A program made the translations under genes and the position numbers. The notes below the pieces were generated by a model. It was not told where the DNA came from, ran no database searches, and worked only from the letters and a program-made list of their open reading frames with translations. This document shows, piece after piece, positions 1-5,873 of a DNA stretch of 8,099 bases (positions are counted from its first letter, which is position 1; each line of letters opens with the position of its first letter). This DNA is from Candidatus Nitrosopolaris nunavutensis (lineage in GTDB: Archaea; Thermoproteota; Nitrososphaeria; Nitrososphaerales; Nitrososphaeraceae): contig DAOM01000067.1 in assembly GCA_002501855.1 (NCBI GenBank), positions 17,436 to 25,534 on the forward strand, given 5' to 3'.

Positions 1-69
1 TACCTGCATAATACCGAAGATAGCATCGACGACTTGGCGACCTTATGCTCTAGCCATCAATTTAATTAA

Positions 70-243
70 TCAACCACCACCTACAGTTCCGCCAATACTA
101 CCCCCTACATTTTCTTGATAGACATCAATTAATTCATTTAAAATGTCATCATAGTTCACATCCTTCTTCTTGTAATCCATTACATCTTGTAACACAGAGG
201 TGAGGCGCTTATAGGTTATTTCTTCTATCCTTAGAGTCCTCAT
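70..243 (-). CDS. Small ribbon-helix-helix-like protein with glycine-rich tail
   Basis: A complete 57-residue ORF, found by reading the minus strand, starts with ATG at 243 and ends with TGA at 70-72. The N-terminus (MRTLRIEEITYKRL) looks like the short beta strand plus first helix of ribbon-helix-helix or antitoxin-like archaeal proteins. A charged linker (DYKKKDVNYDD, residues 23-33) leads to a second amphipathic helix ILNELIDVYQEN (34-45). Residues 47-57 are a Gly-rich tail with three GG pairs. Such proteins usually bind DNA as dimers or serve as antitoxins. That role is inferred from the fold pattern only. A TATA-like box 31 bp upstream of the ATG suggests a leaderless transcript. No toxin gene is recognised beside it; the sequence downstream (positions 1-57) is too short to judge. 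Confidence 0.7.
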   Translation of the reverse strand: MRTLRIEEITYKRLTSVLQDVMDYKKKDVNYDDILNELIDVYQENVGGSIGGTVGGG

Positions 244-270
244 TATTTACTTCAATTCAGTCAAATTCGG

Positions 271-278
271 ATATTTAC
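271..278 (-). promoter_or_regulatory. TATA-like box for the ribbon-helix-helix-like gene
   Basis: On the minus strand the sequence GTAAATAT is centred about 31 bp upstream of the ATG at 243. This is the usual archaeal TBP-site spacing for a transcript beginning within a few bases of the start codon. Assigned by position and composition only. Confidence 0.4.
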
Positions 279-301
279 TCATTTCGAAGATCTTGTCTGA
301 A

Positions 302-375
302 TGGGGTCGGCCGGATTTGAACCGACGATCTCCAGCGCCCAAGGCTGGCATCATACCAAGCTAGACAACGACCCC
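302..375 (-). tRNA. tRNA-Pro (anticodon UGG)
   Basis: The minus strand folds into a complete cloverleaf. The acceptor stem GGGGTCG pairs with CGACCCC and is followed by an A discriminator at 302. The anticodon stem CCAGC/GCTGG encloses loop CTTGGGC with anticodon TGG at 339-341, which reads proline CCA and, by wobble, related codons. The T arm is GTCGG-TTCAAAT-CCGGC. The D arm is weaker, with one G-U pair and a T-T mismatch. The variable loop is the short AGATC. No 3' CCA is encoded, as is common in archaea, and no intron interrupts the anticodon loop. An AT-rich TATA-like stretch near 418-428 could be its promoter. Confidence 0.95.
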
Positions 376-450
376 AATCCAAAAATTATGTTATTTGGCA
401 AGGGTTCTATTTCATCAATATAATTTTAACTTTCTCGACGGCAATAGCTC

Positions 451-456
451 TATATA
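451..456 (+). promoter_or_regulatory. TATA box for methionine aminopeptidase
   Basis: TATATA lies with its centre about 30 bp upstream of the ATG at 484, which places transcription start near 480. No Shine-Dalgarno-like sequence precedes the ATG, consistent with a leaderless or nearly leaderless message. An ATG at 478 in another frame stops after six codons. Confidence 0.55.
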
Positions 457-483
457 CCATCTTTCTCAAAAACGTCATGACGC

Positions 484-1380
484 ATGAATTTTTTTGACTC
501 CTATCAGCGTGCGGGAAAGATCGCGTCTGAAGTACGCGAAAGGGCTCGGAAAAAATATCACGTAGGAACCACTGTGTTTCGTATCTGCGAATCAATAGAA
601 GCTGAAATACGAGAAATGGGGGGTACACCCGCATTTCCAGTCAACGTTAGCCTGAATGACATCGCCGCTCACTATACTGCGGAACCTAATGATACACTGG
701 AAGTGAAGGATGGTGATATTTTGAAAATCGATATCGGGGTACAGGTTGACGGATATATTGCCGATACGGCTGTTACCGTGTGCTATGATCCGAAGTCCGA
801 AGCATTGGTGAAGGTTGCCGAAATGGCCTTAAATGAAGCAGTAAAGGTGGCTAAGGCTGACACCAAATCTAATGAGATAGGGGCCGTTATCGAGAGTACT
901 ATAGTTAAACACGGCTTCAAACCGATCCAAAACTTGAGCGGCCACTCCTTGGAACGTTATACTATTCATGCTGGTAGGTCAATACCTAACATTAAAACCA
1001 TCGGTCCTTCGTTTAGCTTGTCTTCCAACCAAGCCTACGCTGTAGAACCCTTCGTCACAACTAAAGATGGCCAAGGCGTAGTATACGAAGGTAAAGTTCG
1101 CAACATTTTCAGCATAACTTCTCGCAAACCGTCGAAGAACCAAGAGGCCGACATTTTCTTAGATCAGTTGTGGAATAAATTTAAAACCTTGCCTTTCGCC
1201 ATTAGGTGGATTACTGATTTATACGATGAACCAAAGGCCCGTCAGTTGATAGAAGTTTTAGTAAGGAAAAGAAATGTGCATTCGTATCCCATTCTAGTAG
1301 AAGGTAATCGAAAGATCGTTTCTCAGGCAGAACATACCTTGATTCCATCTAGCAACTTTACTTACGTCACGACGCTCTGA
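484..1380 (+). CDS. map: Methionine aminopeptidase, type II (archaeal)
   Basis: This 298-aa enzyme removes the initiator methionine from nascent cytosolic proteins using a dinuclear metal centre. Its length matches archaeal type II enzymes. The N-terminus (YQRAGKIASEVRERAR) is typical of the family. The five metal ligands are all visible: D83 and D94 in KIDIGVQVDGYIAD, H154 in SGHSLERYTIH, E188 in AVEPF and E283 in QAEHTL. H63 (AAHYTA) matches the conserved substrate-contacting histidine. The helical insert characteristic of type II enzymes is present at about residues 220-262 (ADIFLDQLWNKFKTLPFAIR and on). ATG 484 is chosen because it gives the standard N-terminus and sits correctly behind the TATA box at 451. 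The gene is intact, is transcribed alone and ends 15 bp from a convergent small ORF. Confidence 0.97.
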   Translation: MNFFDSYQRAGKIASEVRERARKKYHVGTTVFRICESIEAEIREMGGTPAFPVNVSLNDIAAHYTAEPNDTLEVKDGDILKIDIGVQVDGYIADTAVTVCYDPKSEALVKVAEMALNEAVKVAKADTKSNEIGAVIESTIVKHGFKPIQNLSGHSLERYTIHAGRSIPNIKTIGPSFSLSSNQAYAVEPFVTTKDGQGVVYEGKVRNIFSITSRKPSKNQEADIFLDQLWNKFKTLPFAIRWITDLYDEPKARQLIEVLVRKRNVHSYPILVEGNRKIVSQAEHTLIPSSNFTYVTTL

Positions 1381-1395
1381 GTGGGCGTTTGTTCG

Positions 1396-1607
1396 CTAGC
1401 TTTCGGATCTCTTTTCTTTTTCTGCAGGATATTCGCCATATATTGCAGTAGCAATGGCAATTCCGGAGCATGCCTTGCAAGTTGAACATGATTTATAGAT
1501 GTAGTCGCCATCAAGAAAGATCCTCTTAATTTTGTGATTGCAATTTTGTCTCTCTTCTGTGTAAATTATAGGACTATTGACCTTCCTTTTTCTCCCAAAA
1601 AAAACAC
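1396..1607 (-). CDS. Small zinc-ribbon-like protein, start codon not intact
   Basis: The minus strand holds a reading frame ending in TAG at 1396-1398 that encodes about 67-70 residues with a protein-like pattern. It has a basic start (GRKRKVNSPIIYTEERQ), then CNH, a KIKRIFLDGDYIYK segment, and CSTCKAC near the middle. This resembles a treble-clef or zinc-ribbon metal site (C-x-H plus C-x2-C-x2-C). The tail is GEYPAEKEKRSES. I do not recognise the family with confidence. The frame is open up to 1671 but contains no ATG, GTG or TTG. A GTG at 1605-1607, directly abutting the TAA of the DUF1512 gene, would be in frame if the adjoining run of eight T had nine or six. The gene may therefore be frameshifted like its neighbour, or the sequence may carry an error. 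Order and abutment suggest an operon with DUF1512. Confidence 0.45.
1408..1423 (+). terminator. T-rich terminator-like tract after methionine aminopeptidase
   Basis: A pyrimidine tract TCTCTTTTCTTTTTCT begins 28 bp after the aminopeptidase stop codon. Archaeal termination commonly uses T-rich stretches without a strong hairpin, and none is seen here. The tract overlaps the 3' end of the convergent zinc-ribbon-like ORF, whose Lys/Glu-rich tail it encodes on the other strand, so its T-richness may be partly coding. Confidence 0.4.
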
Positions 1608-2745
1608 TTATTGTCCTACCCCCGCGGTATTGCCAACGCCGATAACTAGAATCGAATCGCCTTCCAGCGTTTTATCTTCGATGACTGCGGAGACGGTATT
1701 AGATAACTTATCAAAAGAATCAGAAATCTCTTTTCTCATCACTGTAATCGCATCTTGGACAGACTGTTTAACTATTATTGCATATATCGGGATACTGAAT
1801 TTAGTTGCGACATCTTCTATCTGGTACCTTTCGAATCTATACCACCTATAGCAGAACCTACGCCCTCAGCGATCGCCCCTGTCTTTTCTCCTTCTAGTTT
1901 CAAAGCAGCATCTATCATTATGATAGCATCTATCTTTAGACCTAGTTCTGCAACCAAGCGGTAAACTGCTTCGCCAGGACGCCCGACGCTCCCTGTAGGC
2001 CCTTCTGCCTTGAGCATATACAATTTTCTTCCCAGACGAACCTCCTCGCTATATACCGTTTCTAGCGATTAGTTTTTTTTCTTTTCCAAGCATCATTCTT
2101 CCGACTACCATCGGACCAATGCCATCTCCTATCGGTAGTCCCTTCTTGAATGCGCTTATTGCGCTTTCTAAGGCCTCTGCTTCTTGTAACAGTAAAGGCA
2201 TTACCATTTACAGTTGTACAAGTACGAACATACCAGTTGTCCGTTTTCCCATCAGGTAAAAGTGCCTCACGATCTTGTAAATCATATTTAGAGCGGTGGC
2301 GGCCTCCAAAAATTTTCTCGATGCATGAAGCATGCCATTCTGTCATACCTTCCGCCATCCTCTTGATTTCCGATCGTATTCGTTCATCCTTAGTTCTCAT
2401 CACATGATCAAGTTTTCGAATGATGCCTTGGGGATCAAGGTCTATTAGCATGATTGCAAAATACTCAAGGAATTTGTCGATTCTCTCGCTTGGGTCAGCA
2501 GCAGGCGTAATTGAGGTTTTGATGTAATCAATTGCTTCCGTTCTGGCCGTCTCTTTCATAGTTTTTGATCTGGTCAGTGATTTTGATACGTCACCCAATA
2601 CCATCCATGCCTGAAATTTCTGTCCGTATATCATTAATACTATAATGGGTGCAAACCAGAGAATATACGCTAAAGGACTATTATTGGAATCAAAACCGCC
2701 AGGTCCGAAGAGACCACCTAATAGTAGAACCGGAACCGTAAGCAT
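1608..2745 (-). pseudogene. DUF1512 family protein, broken by three frameshifts and a nonsense codon
   Basis: Joining frames on the minus strand rebuilds one protein of about 378 residues that fits the archaeal DUF1512 family (function unknown). Its parts in order are: N-terminal membrane segment AYILWFAPIIVLMIYG; helical region DPQGIIRKLDHVMRTKDERI; KIVRHFYLMGK; GLPIGDGIGPMVVGRMMLGK; YMLKAEGPTGSVGRPGEAV; DAALKLEGEKTGAIAEGVGS; and the C-terminal VIGVGNTAGVGQ ending in TAA at 1608-1610. Four lesions interrupt it. There is one extra base in the five-base A run at 2308-2312 and an in-frame TAA at 2208-2210 where glutamine CAA is expected (VQL-stop-MVMPL). A shift near 2057-2068 and a missing base near 1827-1833 follow. 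The ATG at 2745 can still yield an out-of-frame 227-aa product. The residues between lesions are well preserved, so inactivation looks recent. Sequencing error is the main alternative. Confidence 0.85.
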
Positions 2746-2888
2746 TGTTTATAGTCTATTCCATGCTGAATGGATTTTCTGCCCAATTGAAGGTTACTTT
2801 GCAAATGGCTTTTGCTGTTCAATAAGTAATGCCGCTGGATGGCGTTAAGCAACCATCACCTAATTTCTGAACCGTCGCAAGTAAAAAG

Positions 2889-2896
2889 TATATGTA
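2889..2896 (+). promoter_or_regulatory. TATA box for the small membrane protein (and helicase)
   Basis: TATATGTA, preceded by the A-rich GTAAAAAG, is centred about 33 bp upstream of the ATG at 2926. This predicts a transcript start near 2918-2920. It lies inside a longer open frame beginning at 2839, which argues that translation really starts at 2926. It probably also drives the overlapping helicase gene. Confidence 0.5.
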
Positions 2897-2925
2897 TTTA
2901 TTGCTCAGTAGAGCCACAAGTTATC

Positions 2926-3108
2926 ATGGTAGCCGGTGCAATTCCAAATTTCGATTCTTTTGTATGGATTTCTGTGGGGCTTTTTATAGTCGGCCTGATC
3001 GGCACAATGGTTTATGAAAGGTCCAGTTCGAAAGCGAAACGTCAGCAACCTCAACCACAATCACAAAGACAGGCAGCGCATCCAGGAACAAATACTGACA
3101 TTGAATGA
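2926..3108 (+). CDS. Small single-span membrane protein
   Basis: This is a 60-residue protein. One hydrophobic segment at residues 13-30 (VWISVGLFIVGLIGTMVY) is followed by a basic, Gln/Pro-rich tail (ERSSSKAKRQQPQPQSQRQ) and a polar end. By the positive-inside rule the tail should be cytosolic, giving an N-out, C-in topology. There is no signal-peptide cleavage motif and no recognised family. The frame is open back to 2839, but ATG 2926 is chosen because the upstream part contains the TATA box and encodes unremarkable sequence. The stop codon (TGA 3106-3108) lies inside the beginning of the helicase gene, so the two are probably co-transcribed. Whether they work together cannot be told from sequence. 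Confidence 0.6.
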   Translation: MVAGAIPNFDSFVWISVGLFIVGLIGTMVYERSSSKAKRQQPQPQSQRQAAHPGTNTDIE

Positions 3109-5845
3109 AAGTGATTCAATAGAACAGTTATTAGTCCAAAAATTCAGGAAAGAAGGATTCGAATCTCTCACAACTATCCAGCAAAAAGCCTTACCGATTG
3201 TCGCTAGGAGGATCAATTGCCTTTTAGTTGCACCTACAGGTGCTGGCAAAACAGAGGCGGCTGTCATGCCAGTGGTCACTATGTTGTCGATTAGCGCCAG
3301 ACTCTCAGGCAAAATTCGAGCAATCTACATCACCCCGTTACGGGCGCTGAATAACGATGTATTCAGAAGAATTGTCAGATACGCTGAATCGGAAAATTTG
3401 CGAGTGCAAATTAGACACGGTGACACTACGACTAAGGATAAGAAAAAAATTGTAGAATCGCCGCCGGATATCCTCATTACTACACCGGAATCCCTCGGTG
3501 TTGTTCTTTCAAGTGAGAGAATGCTCCTAGCACTGCAGAATCTTGAGTGGATAATAATCGATGAGGTTCATGAGCTCATTGCTAATGAACGCGGCGCACA
3601 CTTGTCTATAGGACTAGAGAGGTTACAAGCGGCTAGCTTAGAACGTGTTACCAGAATTGGCTTGTCAGCTACAGTTGGAAATTTAGCGGAAGCCGGAAAA
3701 TTCGTTTCCGGAACTAACAGAAAACATGCCGTGCTTGTCGACAGATCGGGTAGAGAATATGATATTCGTTTGGAATATATCCAGGGGTCGTTTACTAACG
3801 TGGCGCATTTTATCATAGAATATATCGTATCAAACAAAATAAGCGGGTCTGTTCTGTTGTTTACCAATACAAGAGATGAAGCAGAGTACCTAGCTACGGT
3901 CTTAAAAAATCAAAGTGAAGTGAAAGTCGATGTTCATCATGGCTCGTTATCCAGAGAAATGCGGCAGGAAACAGAACAGAGACTAAGAGTAGGTGATGCG
4001 GGTGTCATCGTCTGTACCTCGTCCTTAGAACTTGGATTGGACATTGGTTCTATAGATCTCGTGATGCATTATGGATCCCCTCGACAGGTTTCAAAGTTAG
4101 TACAAAGGGTCGGCCGTAGCAGGCACAGGCAAACAAGCCACGCAAAGGGACTGATTGTAACAAACAACGCTGACGATGAATTAGAAGCTTTAGCAATAAT
4201 TCGAAGAATGAAAAGGGGTTCGATTGAGGAACAAACGATGCATGTCAACGCTCTTGATGTCGTGGCCCATCATCTAGTGGGTTTGTGTCTGCAGAATAAG
4301 GGCATGATTGAGCTACCAAAGGCATTTGATCTGATAACGAGAGCATACCCGTTCAGTCACACTAGCATTTATGACTTAGAAAGTTGCGTTGAGATTCTTG
4401 ACAACAATGGAATAATCAAATTTGACAGAGAAGCACGTACGTACCGCCGGAGAATTAAGGCTTATCGGTATTACTTCGATAATCTTTCTATGATTCCTCA
4501 TGTACTAAAATTCGAAGTCATCGATACAATAACTAAACGGAAGGTAGGAACACTTGACCAGCAATTTGTAGAAGACTACGCTGAAAAGGGAAATGTTTTC
4601 GTTCTTAAGGGTTCCCAATGGAGAATTATTTCGATCGACGAGAAAAGAATGCTAGTCAACGTGGAACCTCTACGTGGCGTTGCAATAAACGTTCCGTACT
4701 GGGTGGGCGAAATGATCCCAGTAGACTACGCAACTGCACAAGAAGTGGGTACTGTACGTCAACATGCAATGAGAAGCATACTCAAACTTTCCAATCATGC
4801 CTTACAGAATAGTGTAAATGCTCTAGGAGTGATACCCGACTCGAATAACATTGTGATCGAAAGCAGTATTACGAAAAACACCCTCGTCGTTCATTCAATG
4901 TTTGGTACCAAAGTTAACAACACGATAGCTACTCTTCTTTCTACTATACTATCTTCACAGCTCGGCTACATAGTCGAGACTAGATCTGACCCCTATAGAA
5001 TCATGCTAACGTCAAATGCCAGAATTGGAAAAGCCCACATAGACAGCGTCTTTAGAGATTCATATGAATTTGAATCTGTCATTATTGCTTCATTTGCAGG
5101 TACTCATGTCATGAACTGGAAGGTATGGGCAGTCGCAAAGAGATTCGGAATGATTAACAGAGATGTCTTATACGACAAGAAAGTAGCCCGTCTAATATAC
5201 GAAAGGTATTCGAAGACACCGATCAGTAAGGAATCAATAAGAGAGCTAATGCACGATAAATACGACATCGAAAAAACAACAAAAGTTTTCCAGAGTTTAC
5301 AGACTGGATGTTGCCTTATACATTGGATTGAAGTAACTGACTTCTCGGACTTGGCACAACCAATACTTGAACACCATGCAAAATTTTCTGCAAACCCACT
5401 AAGCGTTGAAAGAGGGATCATTGAACTCGTAAAAGAAAGACTAGAAAAAACTAAGCAAAAACTGATTTGCATACGCTGTGCAAAGTGGGAAAGAACAATC
5501 GATACGCTACAAATACCTGAAAAGTTATTTTGTCCGCTCTGCCGATCGAGGTTGATTACCGCAACCTTCTGGTCTGATAATGAGCTAGCAAAGATTATTT
5601 CGAAGAGACTAAATGGAAGTAAATTACAGCCTGAAGAAGAGCACCGATTCGATCGTGCATGGAAAGTTGCCTCACTTATCAACAATTTTGGCAAGAAGGC
5701 GCTGATAGTATTGGCAGGTTACGGAGTAGGTGCCGATACCGCGGCTCGCATCCTTCGTAACTATATCGACGATGATGGAATTTACAGAAGTGTGTATGAG
5801 GCTGAGAAGCAGTATGTGCTGACCCGCGGTTTCTGGAACGACTAA
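3101..5845 (+). CDS. lhr: Lhr-like superfamily 2 DNA/RNA helicase with C-terminal zinc ribbon
   Basis: An ATP-dependent helicase of the Lhr type (DNA repair and restart). Residues are counted from TTG 3101 (914 aa). Motifs: Walker A APTGAGKT 44-51, Ia TPLRAL 78-83, TTPES 127-131, DEVH box 154-157, SAT 189-191, motif V TSSLELGLDIG 306-316, and motif VI QRVGRSRHR 335-343. A winged-helix region and the Lhr-specific beta region follow (VGTLDQQFVEDY near 482; W534 in VPYWVGEMIP). The C-terminal third has CIRC...CPLC, a zinc ribbon with C790, C793, C811 and C814. It ends with a helix-hairpin-helix-like GYGVG segment at 873-877. An ATG at 3014 adds 29 residues, but these merely re-read the membrane-protein tail in another frame, so TTG (8-bp overlap) is preferred. 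ATG remains possible. The gene is intact and its 3' end faces RPA. Confidence 0.93.
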   Translation: MNESDSIEQLLVQKFRKEGFESLTTIQQKALPIVARRINCLLVAPTGAGKTEAAVMPVVTMLSISARLSGKIRAIYITPLRALNNDVFRRIVRYAESENLRVQIRHGDTTTKDKKKIVESPPDILITTPESLGVVLSSERMLLALQNLEWIIIDEVHELIANERGAHLSIGLERLQAASLERVTRIGLSATVGNLAEAGKFVSGTNRKHAVLVDRSGREYDIRLEYIQGSFTNVAHFIIEYIVSNKISGSVLLFTNTRDEAEYLATVLKNQSEVKVDVHHGSLSREMRQETEQRLRVGDAGVIVCTSSLELGLDIGSIDLVMHYGSPRQVSKLVQRVGRSRHRQTSHAKGLIVTNNADDELEALAIIRRMKRGSIEEQTMHVNALDVVAHHLVGLCLQNKGMIELPKAFDLITRAYPFSHTSIYDLESCVEILDNNGIIKFDREARTYRRRIKAYRYYFDNLSMIPHVLKFEVIDTITKRKVGTLDQQFVEDYAEKGNVFVLKGSQWRIISIDEKRMLVNVEPLRGVAINVPYWVGEMIPVDYATAQEVGTVRQHAMRSILKLSNHALQNSVNALGVIPDSNNIVIESSITKNTLVVHSMFGTKVNNTIATLLSTILSSQLGYIVETRSDPYRIMLTSNARIGKAHIDSVFRDSYEFESVIIASFAGTHVMNWKVWAVAKRFGMINRDVLYDKKVARLIYERYSKTPISKESIRELMHDKYDIEKTTKVFQSLQTGCCLIHWIEVTDFSDLAQPILEHHAKFSANPLSVERGIIELVKERLEKTKQKLICIRCAKWERTIDTLQIPEKLFCPLCRSRLITATFWSDNELAKIISKRLNGSKLQPEEEHRFDRAWKVASLINNFGKKALIVLAGYGVGADTAARILRNYIDDDGIYRSVYEAEKQYVLTRGFWND

Positions 5846-5873
5846 TTCAGCCTAGGAGCTAGTTATGTTACGC

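Noticed and set aside
1..69. Plus-strand C-terminal gene fragment ending YLHNTEDSIDDLATLCSSHQFN
   Set aside because: Only 22 codons are visible. The opposite strand in the same register is equally protein-like apart from one stop, so neither can be called.
245..282. Eleven-residue leader peptide-like ORF (MSKYPNLTELK) ahead of the ribbon-helix-helix gene on the minus strand
   Set aside because: It begins upstream of or within the TATA-like box, so it is probably not in the transcript. Its length is within chance.
1534..1851. Plus-strand 105-aa open frame opposite DUF1512
   Set aside because: It is antisense to recognisable DUF1512 and zinc-ribbon-like coding sequence; its residues show no domain and it has no promoter.
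2839..2925. Longer start for the small membrane protein (89 aa)
   Set aside because: The added 29 residues span the TATA box and likely transcription start, so the shorter form from 2926 is preferred.
5104..5694. Minus-strand 196-aa open frame opposite the helicase
   Set aside because: It lies wholly within the helicase zinc-ribbon region, is Ser/Phe/Cys-rich as expected for antisense of Lys/Glu-rich sequence, and has no supporting signals.
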